Below are positions 25,365 to 33,980 of a DNA stretch of 45,234 nt, in pieces; positions within the stretch are counted from its first letter, which is position 1; every line of letters begins with the position of its first letter. This stretch comes from Kocuria sp. p3-SID1428 (GTDB lineage: Bacteria; Actinomycetota; Actinomycetes; Actinomycetales; Micrococcaceae): contig NZ_JALXVH010000022.1 of the NCBI RefSeq assembly GCF_025149945.1, positions 1 to 45,234 of the forward strand. Direction: 5' to 3'. Position numbers and translations under genes: made by a program. Under the pieces are notes generated by a model. That model was given only the letters and a program-made list of their open reading frames with translations, was not told where the DNA came from and did no database searches.

Positions 25365-25457
25365 CAGGCCCCCGCACCGAGACGCATCGAACGCGTCCGG
25401 GGCGGGGGCCTGTGCCATGAGCGGGGACATGCGCAGGAGCCGATGCGGCTCCTGCGC
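25365..25457. terminator. Two terminator hairpins between convergent genes
   Basis: Hairpin 1: CAGGCCCCCGC (25365-25375) with GCGGGGGCCTG (25402-25412). Hairpin 2: GCGCAGGAGCCG (25431-25442) with CGGCTCCTGCGC (25446-25457) around a 3-nt loop. They lie between the convergent dehydrogenase and xylulokinase genes, the first probably serving the plus strand and the second the minus strand. Confidence 0.7.
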
Positions 25458-25465
25458 GGCAGGGC

Positions 25466-26899
25466 TCAGCCGGCCAGCTCGTCCTCGAGCTGGCGGCGCA
25501 TGGCGCTGTAGCGGGCGCGGAAGGCGTCGGCGCCGTCGTCCTGGACGGCGGGCAGGTGCTGGGAGCCCTCGGTGCCGGCGGTCCAGGCGGGCAGCTCGCC
25601 CTGTGCGGCCCAGTAGGCCTGGCGCGCGCTGCCGAGGGCGACGTACTCATCCGGGGCGGGGACGTCGATGTCGACGCCGAGCACATGGGTGAGGGCCGTG
25701 CGCAGAGTGGCGGAGCGCGAGCCGCCGCCGATCAGCAGGGCGCGCTCGATCGGGACGTCCAGGGTCCGCAGCACCTCGAGGCAGTCGGCCAGCGAGTTCG
25801 CCACGGACAGCACCGAGCTGCGGGCCATGTTCTCGCGCGTGAGCGAGGCGCCCGTGACGCCGTGCCAGCGCCCGCCGGCGTCGGGGAGGTTGGGGGTGCG
25901 CTCGCCGTCCAGGTACGGCAGCAGCGTCAGCCCCGAGCAGTCTGGGTCGCCGGCGGCCGCGAGGGCGTCGAACTCGTCCAGGTCGGTGCCGAGCAGGTCC
26001 GAGGTCCTGGCCATGACCCGGGCGGCGTTGAGCGTGCACAGCAGGGGCAGGTAGGCGCCGGTGGCGTCGGCGAATCCCGAGGTGACGCCCGTGGGGTCCG
26101 CGATCGGGTGCGGGCTGTGGGCGAAGACCGTGCCCGAGGTGCCGACCGAGACCACGACATCGCCGTGGCCGATGCCCAGGCCGAGCCCGCCGCCGGCGTT
26201 GTCTCCGCACCCGGCCGAGACCACCGCGCCGGGGCTGTTCGGGAGCCAGTCCGAGGTGATGGTGCCGGCGGAGGCGTGGGGTGCGAGGACCTCGGGGACC
26301 TGCGGGGCCGCCCCGAACCAGCGCTCCAGGAGGTCCTCGCGGATCGAGCCGGAGGCGGGGTCGAACCAGCCCGAGCCCGAGGCCTCGGAGCGGTCCGTGA
26401 TCCAGGCGCCGCCGGTCAGCTCTGAGACCAGCCAGTCGTGCGGCAGGCCCACGCGCTCAACGCGTGCCGCGGCCTCCGGGGCGTTCTCGCGCAGCCAGGC
26501 CAGCTTGGTCAGCGTGATGGAGGTGACGGGCGCGGAGCCGGTGGCCTCGACCCAGCCGGAGATCTCGAGCTCCTCGACCATGGCCCGGGCCTGTGGGGCG
26601 CTGCGGACGTCGTTCCACAGCAGGGCGTCGTGGACCGGCGCGCCGGCCGAGTCCAGGGCCACCATGCCGTGCTGCTGCGCGGAGACGCCCACGCCCAGCA
26701 CGTCCGAGCGCTCGCGGGCTCCGGCGGCGTCCCAGGCCTGATTCAGCGCCTTGGTCCATTCCCGGGGGTCCACCGAGGTCCCGTCCGGGTGCGGGGCGGA
26801 GCCGCGAGAGAGGATCTGCCCCGTGGCGGCGTCGACGACCATGACCTTGCAGGACTGGGTGGAGGAGTCCACCCCGATGACGGTTCCGCTGATGCTCAC
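25466..26899 (-). CDS. xylB: Xylulokinase
   Basis: 477 residues. FGGY carbohydrate kinase that phosphorylates D-xylulose with ATP for entry into the pentose phosphate pathway. Seen: VIGVDSSTQSCKVMVVD, the xylulokinase-type VSAQQHGMVALD, LLWNDVRSAPQA, LPHDWLVSELTG, AGCGDNAGGGLGLG, VSVGTSGTVFA, and the FGGY signature region ALLIGGGSRSATLRTAL. The start is GTG at 26899 (MSISGTVIGVD). A xylulose-producing polyol dehydrogenase (arabitol or xylitol) in this locus would feed it. Separated by about 135 bp from the SorC regulator upstream on the same strand. Confidence 0.93.
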   Translation of the reverse strand: MSISGTVIGVDSSTQSCKVMVVDAATGQILSRGSAPHPDGTSVDPREWTKALNQAWDAAGARERSDVLGVGVSAQQHGMVALDSAGAPVHDALLWNDVRSAPQARAMVEELEISGWVEATGSAPVTSITLTKLAWLRENAPEAAARVERVGLPHDWLVSELTGGAWITDRSEASGSGWFDPASGSIREDLLERWFGAAPQVPEVLAPHASAGTITSDWLPNSPGAVVSAGCGDNAGGGLGLGIGHGDVVVSVGTSGTVFAHSPHPIADPTGVTSGFADATGAYLPLLCTLNAARVMARTSDLLGTDLDEFDALAAAGDPDCSGLTLLPYLDGERTPNLPDAGGRWHGVTGASLTRENMARSSVLSVANSLADCLEVLRTLDVPIERALLIGGGSRSATLRTALTHVLGVDIDVPAPDEYVALGSARQAYWAAQGELPAWTAGTEGSQHLPAVQDDGADAFRARYSAMRRQLEDELAG

Positions 26900-27034
26900 T
26901 CCAGCTCCTCTGCCGAGACTCTCTGACGCTCCAGCCTAGCGGTCTGCGTCACATCGCAGGGGCCTGCGGCGGCTCCCGGGGCGCTCGGTCGGCCTCGGCT
27001 CTGCGGTGCCGGCGCAGGCTCGACGGCCGCCCGC

Positions 27035-28000
27035 TCACCGCCCCGCGAGCTCGGTCAGGGCGTCGCGCAGCGGGATGTCGCAGACCAGGATGTCGACCAG
27101 CCCGGCCCGCACCGCCGCCAGTACGGCCGGTGCGCGCTCCGCTCCGTGAGCGACCGCGATCCGGCGACGGGCCGCACGCAGATCGGCCAGCGATGCCGCG
27201 ATCACGGAGTCCTCGACGGGACCCTCGACCGGTGCGCCGTCGGCGTCGATCAGGTGCCCGGAGATCTCGGCGACCGCGCCGGCGGCCAGGGCCTGCTGGC
27301 GGTCCTGCTCCGGGATGCGGTCCCACACGGTGGACTGGCCGGGTGCCCAGGCGCCGATCGCGAAGACCGCCAGGTCCAGATCGCCGGCCTGGGCCAGGGT
27401 GCGGGCGATCTCCGGGGTCCCGCGCAGCGCTGCGGCGCCCTCGCCGGCCACCAGCGGCGCCCACAGCGGCAGCGTCTGCTTGGCGCGCAGCGTGCTCAGC
27501 AGTCGGGGGACCGCCTCGGTGGAGTCCGGGTAGGCGATCGCGCCGGCCAGCTGGACCACCACGCTGTCCGCGAGGTCGGGCAGATGCGGGGCCATGGCAT
27601 GGATGATGCGCGACCACGAGATCCCCACGGCGGTCTGGCCTGCGGCGTGCTCGGCCACCGAGGCGGCGAGCGCGCGGGCCAGGGCCTCGGTGCCGCGGGC
27701 AGTGTCGGCCGGCTCGGTCGAGGTCAGCTCCGCGATGCCCAGGGCCTGCGCGCTCTGCTGATCGCGGCCGTCCGAGGGCACGGCGACGGTGATGCGCACG
27801 ATGCCGCGGTCTCGGGCCTCCTGCACGAGGGCGGCGACCTGGAAGCGCGAGATGTCGTGCTCCTGGGCGATCTGGACCTTGGACTTCTGATCCAGGAAGT
27901 GGGCGCGGCTGATCTCGGCCAGCAGCGTGAGGTGGGCGCGGTCGTCGGCGCCTGAGGAGGGGGAGGCGTCGGCGGGCGATGCGGGTGTGTTCGAGGTCAT
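27035..28000 (-). CDS. SorC/DeoR-type sugar-binding transcriptional regulator
   Basis: 321 residues. N-terminal helix-turn-helix near residues 25-60 (DQKSKVQIAQEHDISRFQVA) followed by the SorC sugar-phosphate-binding domain (VVVQLAGAIAYPDS, TLPLWAPLVAG, DLAVFAIGAW, VAEISGHLIDADG, RRIAVAHGAERAPAVLAA, GLVDILVCD). Such proteins form tetramers that release DNA on binding a phosphorylated sugar or polyol. I take ATG 28000 as start; a GTG at 28009 in frame is possible. Divergent from the ABC importer, with paired palindromic sites at 28060-28091 between them, and the same motif precedes two other units, so it is the probable locus regulator. Confidence 0.9.
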   Translation of the reverse strand: MTSNTPASPADASPSSGADDRAHLTLLAEISRAHFLDQKSKVQIAQEHDISRFQVAALVQEARDRGIVRITVAVPSDGRDQQSAQALGIAELTSTEPADTARGTEALARALAASVAEHAAGQTAVGISWSRIIHAMAPHLPDLADSVVVQLAGAIAYPDSTEAVPRLLSTLRAKQTLPLWAPLVAGEGAAALRGTPEIARTLAQAGDLDLAVFAIGAWAPGQSTVWDRIPEQDRQQALAAGAVAEISGHLIDADGAPVEGPVEDSVIAASLADLRAARRRIAVAHGAERAPAVLAAVRAGLVDILVCDIPLRDALTELAGR

Positions 28001-28059
28001 GGGGGCCACATCTGTGAGGTCGGGTGTTGCCCAGCTGAGTCTATATGACTAACATCACA

Positions 28060-28091
28060 CTCACATGAGCGGGATAGAACACTCACGTGAG
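28060..28091. promoter_or_regulatory. Paired SorC-type operators between sorC and the ABC importer
   Basis: CTCACATGAG (28060-28069) and the perfect palindrome CTCACGTGAG (28082-28091), exactly 22 bp apart. They lie 60-91 bp upstream of the regulator start and 98-129 bp upstream of the binding-protein gene. A further weak half-site, CATCTGTGAG, lies at about 28009-28018. Confidence 0.65.
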
Positions 28092-28188
28092 AAGCGCTGG
28101 GGCGAGGCGACTGCCCGCCCGGACCAGGCCTTCTGCCTCTCGGCGCGGATGTCGCTGTCCGCGCCCGTATGAATCCACAGAGGTATCC

Positions 28189-29572
28189 ATGAGTCCTCGA
28201 CCCACCTCGCCGCACAGCCCGCCGTGGTCCGTGGGCAGGCGCCAGCTGCTCGGCGGGACCCTCGGTCTCTCCGCCCTGGCCCTGACCGGCTGCGGCTCCT
28301 CCCAGGGCGACGAGATCGTCGTCGCCATCGTCTCCAACCCGCAGATGCAGGATGCGATCTCCCTGCAGGCCGAATTCGAGCGCGAGCACCCGGACATCAA
28401 GGTCCGCTTCGTCTCCCTGCCGGAGAACGAGGCCCGTGCCAAGATCACGGCCTCCGTGGCCACCGGCGGCGGCGAGTTCGACGTCGTCATGATCTCCAAC
28501 TACGAGACCCCCCATCTGGGCGGCCAACGGCTGGATCGAGAACCTCCAGCCGTACGCGGAGGCGACCGAGGGCTACGACCCCGAGGACTTCATCGACTCA
28601 GTGCGCGCGGCCCTGAGCTATCAGGACAGCCTCTACGCCGTGCCCTTCTACGGGGAGTCGTCGTTCCTGGTGTGGAACAAGGATCTCTTCGCGGCCAAGG
28701 GCCTCGAGATGCCGGAGAAGCCCACCTGGGAGCAGATCGGCGAGTTCGCCGCCGAGCTGGCCGATCCCGACCAGGACATCTCCGGGATCTGCCTGCGCGG
28801 GCTGGCCGGCTGGGGCGAGATCATGGCCCCGCTGACCACTGTGTACAACACGTTCGGCGGCGGCTGGTTCGACATGGACTGGAACCCCACCCTGACCTCG
28901 GACGCCACCCGGGAGGCCACGCAGTTCTACGTGGATCTGGTCCGCGAGCACGGGCAGCCCGGCGCGGCCACCTCCGGCTACGGCGACTGCATCACCCGCT
29001 ACAGCCAGGGCCAGGCGGCCATGTGGTACGACGCCACCGCCATGGTCTCCTCGATCGAGGACCCGGCCTCCTCCACGGTCGCCGGTCGCAGCGGATACGC
29101 CCCCGCCCCGGTCATGGAGACCGAGGCCGCGGGCTGGCTCTACTCCTGGTCGCTGGCCATCCCCTCGACCTCGCAGAAGAAGGACCAGGCCTGGGAGTTC
29201 ATCGCCTGGATGACCAGCAAGGACTACATGAAGCTGGTCGGTGAGCAGATCGGCTGGGAGCGCGTGCCCCCGGGAAGCCGCTACTCGACCTACGAGCTCG
29301 AGGGCTACGCCGAGGTCTCCGAGGCCTACGCCAAGCCCACCCTCGACGCCATGGCCGGTGCCTCCCAGGAGACCTCCATGACGCACCCCGTCCCGTACGA
29401 GGGCCTGCAGTTCGTGGCGATCCCGGAGTTCCAGGATCTCGGCACCCGCGTGGGCCAGCAGATGTCGGCCGCCGTGGCCGGCCAGAAGAGCGTCGACGAT
29501 GCTCTCGAGCAGTCCCAGGAGTACGCCGAGGACGTCGCCGACGTGTACCGCAACAGCTCTGGAGGCAACTGA
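28189..29572 (+). pseudogene. Polyol ABC transporter substrate-binding lipoprotein, +1 frameshift
   Basis: Family 1 extracellular solute-binding protein (SmoE/MalE-like) that would be about 460 residues. The N terminus has a twin-Arg-like signal, VGRRQLLGGTLGLSALALTGC, with lipobox Cys. The first frame runs to FDVVMISNYETP and then loses sense. The frame shifted by +1 continues with IWAANGWIENLQPYAEA and runs to YRNSSGGN at 29572. The break is at a run of six C at 28508-28513, where five would keep the frame. All else is intact and the permeases follow normally, so this is a recent mutation, a sequencing error, or slippage-tolerant expression. AGAGG at 28179-28183 precedes the ATG. Confidence 0.85.
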
Positions 29573-29573
29573 G

Positions 29574-30521
29574 ATGTCCACCGTGGCCACCCCGTCGGGC
29601 ACCCGGGCCGCCGAGCCCGCGAGCCGTCGCAGCGTGGAGGAGCGCGCCAAGCGCGACGCCTTCCGCCGCCGCCTCCCGCTGCTGCCCGCGCTGATCTTCA
29701 CGATCGCGCTGACCCAGCTGCCGTTCCTGATCACCATCTGGTACTCGCTGCGCTCCTGGAACCTCCTCAACGAGGACTCCGACCGATTCGTCGGCCTGCG
29801 CAACTACCTGGCGATCTTCACCGACTCCACGTTCCGCTCCTCCGCGCTGAACTCGATCCTCTACACGCTGGCGTGCGTGGTCTTCGCCCTCATCCTGGGC
29901 ATGATCTTCGCGCTGCTGCTGGATCGGGCGTTCCTGGGCCGCGGCCTGGCCCGCACCCTGCTGATCACCCCGTTCCTGATCATGCCCGTGGCCTCGGCCA
30001 TGCTGTGGTCGGTGTCCATGTTCAACCCGTCCTACGGCCTGGTGAACTGGATGATCGGCCTCGTGGGCATCGACGCGGTGGACTGGACCTCCCAGATGCC
30101 GCGGCTCTCGGTGATCGTGGCCCTGGTGTGGCAGTGGACGCCGTTCATGATGCTGCTGCTGCTGGCCGGGCTGCAGTCCCAGCCCCGCGACGTCCTCGAG
30201 GCGGCGCGCGTGGACGGGGCCTCGCGGATCCAGTCCTTCGTGCTCATCACGCTGCCGCACATGCGCCGCTACATCGAGCTGTGCGTCCTGCTCGGCGCGA
30301 TCTACGTGGTCAACACGTTCGATCAGATCTACCTCATGACTGCGGGCGGGCCGGGCACCCAGAGCGCCAACCTGCCGTTCTACATCTATCAGCGAGCCTT
30401 CCTGGGATTCGACGTCGGCCAGGCCGCCGCCATGGGCGTGGTCGTGGTGATCGGTACGATCATCATCGCGACCTGGGCCCTGCGTCTGATGTTCAAGTCC
30501 TTCATGACCACGGAGCAGTGA
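29574..30521 (+). CDS. Polyol/sugar ABC transporter permease 1 (MalF-like)
   Basis: 315 residues, CUT1-family inner permease with six membrane segments. The EAA loop that docks the ATPase is EAARVDGASRIQSFVLITLP near residues 205-225. It also has the N-terminal LPLLPALIFTIALTQLPF segment and YNTFDQIYLMTAGGP-like sequence (VNTFDQIYLMTAGGPGTQS) typical of sugar/polyol permeases. GGAGG lies 9 bp upstream of ATG 29574, inside the end of the binding-protein gene. It pairs with the following permease and the ATPase at 32710-33867. Confidence 0.95.
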   Translation: MSTVATPSGTRAAEPASRRSVEERAKRDAFRRRLPLLPALIFTIALTQLPFLITIWYSLRSWNLLNEDSDRFVGLRNYLAIFTDSTFRSSALNSILYTLACVVFALILGMIFALLLDRAFLGRGLARTLLITPFLIMPVASAMLWSVSMFNPSYGLVNWMIGLVGIDAVDWTSQMPRLSVIVALVWQWTPFMMLLLLAGLQSQPRDVLEAARVDGASRIQSFVLITLPHMRRYIELCVLLGAIYVVNTFDQIYLMTAGGPGTQSANLPFYIYQRAFLGFDVGQAAAMGVVVVIGTIIIATWALRLMFKSFMTTEQ

Positions 30522-30526
30522 TCGAC

Positions 30527-31450
30527 ATGACCGTACAGCCCCACGACTCCGTCTGCGCCGAGGAGACCTCTGCGCCCTGGAGCTCCCAGGCTCCTGCTCG
30601 CGACGACCGCCCCGAGCCCCCGCTGCGCAAGCGCGGCTCCGGCGGCATCGGCGGCGCGGCACTGACGCTGATCACCTGGCTGCTGGCCCTCGGGTTCTTC
30701 CTGCCGGTGGCATGGATGGTGCTCACATCGTTCAAGCAGGAGGCCGACGCCGCCACGAACCCGCCCACGTTCTTCTTCGCGCCCACGCTGGAGCAGTACC
30801 GCGCGGTGATCGACGCCGGACTGGGCGACTACATGCTCAACTCCGCGATCGCCACGGTGGCCTCGACCCTGCTGGTCCTGCTGCTCGGCATCCCGGCCGC
30901 CTACGCGGTGAGCATCCGCCCGGTCGAGAAGACCTCGGACGTGCTGTTCTTCTTCATCTCCACCAAGATGCTGCCCGTCGTGGCCGTGATCGTCCCGATC
31001 TACGTCGTGGCCGGTCAGCTCAAGGTCCTGGACAGCGTCTGGACCCTGGTGCTGCTCTACACGGCCATGAACCTGCCGATCGCGGTGTGGATGATGCGCT
31101 CGTTCTTCCAGGAGGTCCCCCGGGAGGTCCTGGAAGCCGCGGAGATCGACGGCGCCTCGCTGATGACCACGCTGCGCACGATCCTGATCCCCATGGTGGC
31201 CCCGGGCATCGCCTCGACCGCGCTGATCTGCGTGATCTTCGCCTGGAACGAGTTCTTCTTCGCCCTGAACCTCACCGCCGTCGAGGCGGCCACGGTCCCG
31301 GTCATGCTCGTGTCGACCATGACCAGCGAGGGCCTGTTCCTGGCTCGGCTCTCCGCCGCCAGCGTCCTGGCCTCGCTGCCGGTGGTCATCGCCGGCTGGG
31401 TCGCCCAGAAGCAGCTGGTGCGCGGCCTGTCGATGGGCGCCATCAAGTAA
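30527..31450 (+). CDS. Polyol/sugar ABC transporter permease 2 (MalG-like)
   Basis: 307 residues, CUT1-family permease with a long cytoplasmic N terminus of about 45 residues and six membrane segments. EAA loop: EAAEIDGASLMTTLRTILIP. Other family features are WMVLTSFKQEADA, the TKMLPVVAVIVPIYVV region, and the C-terminal AQKQLVRGLSMGAIK. It starts 5 bp after the stop of permease 1 and ends before the strong terminator at 31475. The STKMLP motif and neighbouring dehydrogenases favour polyols such as mannitol or sorbitol as cargo (inference). Confidence 0.95.
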   Translation: MTVQPHDSVCAEETSAPWSSQAPARDDRPEPPLRKRGSGGIGGAALTLITWLLALGFFLPVAWMVLTSFKQEADAATNPPTFFFAPTLEQYRAVIDAGLGDYMLNSAIATVASTLLVLLLGIPAAYAVSIRPVEKTSDVLFFFISTKMLPVVAVIVPIYVVAGQLKVLDSVWTLVLLYTAMNLPIAVWMMRSFFQEVPREVLEAAEIDGASLMTTLRTILIPMVAPGIASTALICVIFAWNEFFFALNLTAVEAATVPVMLVSTMTSEGLFLARLSAASVLASLPVVIAGWVAQKQLVRGLSMGAIK

Positions 31451-31474
31451 GCCGGCACCCGGCCCCCGGTCGAC

Positions 31475-31520
31475 GACGAGCCCCCGCGGCCGCTGCGCGC
31501 AGCGACCGCGGGGGCTCGTC
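31475..31520 (+). terminator. Terminator of the ABC importer operon
   Basis: GACGAGCCCCCGCGG (31475-31489) pairs with CCGCGGGGGCTCGTC (31506-31520). The loop is itself self-complementary (CGCTGCGCGCAGCG), so it can extend the stem. It lies 24 bp after the permease 2 stop. Confidence 0.75.
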
Positions 31521-31614
31521 CATGCGCGGGGTGCCCGGTGCATCGGCTGCCGCACAGCGTCGCGGCCCCGGCGGCGGCTGGATCCCTGTCCGAGGCAGGT
31601 GCCAGTCTCGGGCG

Positions 31615-31648
31615 GAGGCCCCGGCAGAGCAGCTCTGTCGGGGCCCTC
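31615..31648 (-). terminator. Terminator of the minus-strand ATPase/dehydrogenase operon
   Basis: GAGGCCCCGGCAGAG (31615-31629) pairs with CTCTGTCGGGGCCCTC (31633-31648) around a 3-nt loop with one bulge. It lies 16 bp beyond the stop of the zinc-type dehydrogenase. Confidence 0.7.
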
Positions 31649-31663
31649 GTGCTCACCTGCGGC

Positions 31664-32710
31664 TCAGGGCCGCACGACCGCCTTGAGCGCACCGGGGGTG
31701 CGGGTGGCGGTGAGGGCGGCCTGGACGTCGTCGAGGCCGTGGACGCTCGTGACGAGCGAATCCAGGTCCACCGCACCCGAGGCGGCCATGGCCACCGCAG
31801 TGGGCCACGTCCCGGCGTAGCGGAACGTCCCGGTGATCACGAGCTCGCGGTTCTGCACGAGCGGGACCGGCAGGGCCAGGGTGTCCGCGCCCATGCCGAC
31901 CAGAACGGCGCGCCCGGCCGGAGCCAGACGGTGCAGCCCGTCGAGCACGGCGGGCTCAGCGCCCGTGGCGTCGATGAAGGCGTCGAACCCGCCTCCGTCG
32001 GTGCTGTCCGGCTCCGGAGCGGAGCCGGCGGTCCAGGTGCGGGCGGCGCCCCAGGAGGCGGCGACCTCGAGCCGGTCCTCGCGCATGTCCGTCACGGCCA
32101 CCTCGACGGCCCCTGCGGCCTTGGCGCACGCGGCCGCCAGCAGGCCGATGGGTCCGGCCCCGGCCACGAGCACGCGCGAACCCAGACGGACCTGTCCGGC
32201 CCGCGAGGCCGCGATGCCCACGGACAGCGGCTCGAGCAGCGCGGCGGCGTCATCCGAGACCGCATCCGGCACGCGGTGGCAGAACGCCGCCGGGTGCACG
32301 GCGTACTCGCTGAACACCCCGTCCACAGGAGGCGTGGCGAAGAAGCGCACCGCCGGGTCCAGGTTGTAGCGGCCGGCCAGCGTCTGCGGTGAGTACGGCT
32401 CGGGGATGCCCGGCTCCAGGGAGACCCGGGCGCCCAGCAGCGACGGGTCCGTGTCCGGGCCGAGCCCCACCACGCGCCCGGACGGCTCATGGCCGAGCAC
32501 CAGCGGGTCCTCCACCACGAAGGGCCCGATGCGACCGTGCTCGTAGTAGTGCGTGTCCGACCCGCAGACCCCCACGCTCAGCACGCGGACGAGGACCTCG
32601 CCGGGGCCGGGCTGCGGGACGGGGCGCTGCTCCACGACGAGATCCCCGACCCCGCGCAGCACGCTGGCGCGCATGGAATCGGGGATCTCGCGGATCTCGT
32701 CGACGGACAT
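31664..32710 (-). CDS. Sorbitol/xylitol dehydrogenase-type MDR alcohol dehydrogenase
   Basis: 348 residues. Medium-chain zinc dehydrogenase of the sorbitol dehydrogenase group. Catalytic zinc ligands are Cys in VGVCGSDTHYY and His-Glu in LGHEPSG. The NAD fold is VLVAGAGPIGLLAAACAKAAG. The polyol-specific RYNLDPAVRFFATPPVDG is present, but the cysteines that hold the structural zinc in many relatives are absent (PEPYSPQTLAGRYNL), as in mammalian sorbitol dehydrogenase. Its ATG shares one base with the ATPase stop (TGATG), so the two are coupled. It would oxidise an imported polyol to a ketose, for example xylitol to xylulose for XylB. Confidence 0.9.
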   Translation of the reverse strand: MSVDEIREIPDSMRASVLRGVGDLVVEQRPVPQPGPGEVLVRVLSVGVCGSDTHYYEHGRIGPFVVEDPLVLGHEPSGRVVGLGPDTDPSLLGARVSLEPGIPEPYSPQTLAGRYNLDPAVRFFATPPVDGVFSEYAVHPAAFCHRVPDAVSDDAAALLEPLSVGIAASRAGQVRLGSRVLVAGAGPIGLLAAACAKAAGAVEVAVTDMREDRLEVAASWGAARTWTAGSAPEPDSTDGGGFDAFIDATGAEPAVLDGLHRLAPAGRAVLVGMGADTLALPVPLVQNRELVITGTFRYAGTWPTAVAMAASGAVDLDSLVTSVHGLDDVQAALTATRTPGALKAVVRP

Positions 32711-33867
32711 CAGCGAGCGTCCGGGAGCCGCTGGCCGGAGGCGGTGTCGAAGAGGTGGAGGCGGTCCAGGGCCGGGGTGGTCCAGATGGTGTCGCCGACC
32801 TTGACGGCGGAGCGTCCGCTGGTGCGGATGGTGATGCCTTCGGGGGCGTGGTCTTCGTCGGCGGTCTCCTCCTCGGCGGCCGAGGAGTGGGTGGTGACGA
32901 TCTGGTTGGCTGCGGTGACCGGTGCCAGTGTGCTGTAGATGTAGGCGTCGGCGCCGAGCTCCTCGACGGCCTGGACGGTCACGGGGATGCCTTCGCCCTC
33001 CGGGGCCAGTGAGAGGTTCTCGGGGCGGATGCCCACGGTGACCTCGGTGCCGGTGAGGGCCTGGCGCTGGGCGTCGGTGAGCTGGAGACGGGTGGTGCCC
33101 AGTGCCAGCACGCCCTGGTCATCCGGGGCGCTGCGCAGCAGGTTCATGGCCGGGGAGCCGATGAATCCGGCCACGAACTCGTTGGCGGGGCGGTCGTAGA
33201 GGTTGGCCGGGGTGTCGACCTGCATGAGCTTGCCGGCCTTGAGCACGGCCACCCGGTCGCCCATGGTCATGGCCTCGGTCTGGTCGTGGGTGACGTAGAC
33301 GGTGGTCACGCCCAGGCGTCGGGTGAGGGAGGCGATCTGGGTGCGGGTCTGCACGCGCAGCTTGGCATCGAGGTTGGACAGGGGCTCGTCCATGAGGAAG
33401 ACCTTGGGGGAGCGCACGATGGCTCGGCCCATGGCCACGCGCTGGCGCTGTCCGCCGGAGAGGTTCTTGGGCTTGCGGTCCAGGTACTCGGTGAGGTCGA
33501 GGATCTTGGCGGCTTCTTCGACCTTGGCCCGGCGCTCGTCGGCGGGGACCTTGGCGATCTTCAGCGCGAAGCCCATGTTCTCGGCCACCGTCATGTGGGG
33601 GTAGAGGGCGTAGTTCTGGAAGACCATGGCGATGTCGCGGTCGCGGGGGTCGACGTCGGTGACGTCCTGATCGCCGATGAGGATGGAGCCGCGGGTGACG
33701 TCTTCGAGGCCTGCGAGCATGCGCAGGGTCGTGGACTTGCCGCAGCCGGACGGGCCTACGAGCACCAGGAATTCGCCGTCGGCGATGTCCAGGCTGAGCT
33801 CGGAGACGGAGGGGTGCTCGGCCCCGGGGTACTGGCAGGTCACGCGGTCATACGAAACAGTCGCCAT
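32710..33867 (-). CDS. ABC transporter ATP-binding protein (MalK/UgpC/MsmK type)
   Basis: 385 residues. CUT1 ATPase energising the polyol importer. Walker A GPSGCGKSTTLRMLAG, Q-loop VFQNYALYPHMTV, signature LSGGQRQRVAMGRA, Walker B VFLMDEPLSNLD, and switch His in YVTHDQTEAMT are all intact. The C-terminal 140 residues form the OB-fold regulatory domain (VGIRPENLSLAPEG), with an acidic insert (SSAAEEETADEDHAPEG). Start at 33867 (MATVSYDRVTC) is chosen for family agreement; the frame is open further upstream. Its promoter carries a SorC-type pair at 33919-33948, linking it to the importer encoded at 28189-31450. Confidence 0.95.
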   Translation of the reverse strand: MATVSYDRVTCQYPGAEHPSVSELSLDIADGEFLVLVGPSGCGKSTTLRMLAGLEDVTRGSILIGDQDVTDVDPRDRDIAMVFQNYALYPHMTVAENMGFALKIAKVPADERRAKVEEAAKILDLTEYLDRKPKNLSGGQRQRVAMGRAIVRSPKVFLMDEPLSNLDAKLRVQTRTQIASLTRRLGVTTVYVTHDQTEAMTMGDRVAVLKAGKLMQVDTPANLYDRPANEFVAGFIGSPAMNLLRSAPDDQGVLALGTTRLQLTDAQRQALTGTEVTVGIRPENLSLAPEGEGIPVTVQAVEELGADAYIYSTLAPVTAANQIVTTHSSAAEEETADEDHAPEGITIRTSGRSAVKVGDTIWTTPALDRLHLFDTASGQRLPDAR

Positions 33868-33918
33868 GGTGGTTCTCGCTCTCTTCCCGGCAGGTACGTG
33901 CCGGACGATCCGTGGAAG

Positions 33919-33948
33919 CATGTGAGATGACACACATACATATGTGAG
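33919..33948. promoter_or_regulatory. Paired SorC-type operators in front of the importer ATPase
   Basis: CATGTGAG at 33919-33926 and CATATGTGAG at 33939-33948, with ATGTGAG half-sites exactly 22 bp apart, the same spacing as the pair at 28060-28091. They are 52-81 bp upstream of the ATPase start. Confidence 0.65.
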
Positions 33949-33980
33949 ACTACACCGGTTCAGATGAGTCGAGAAGAATC

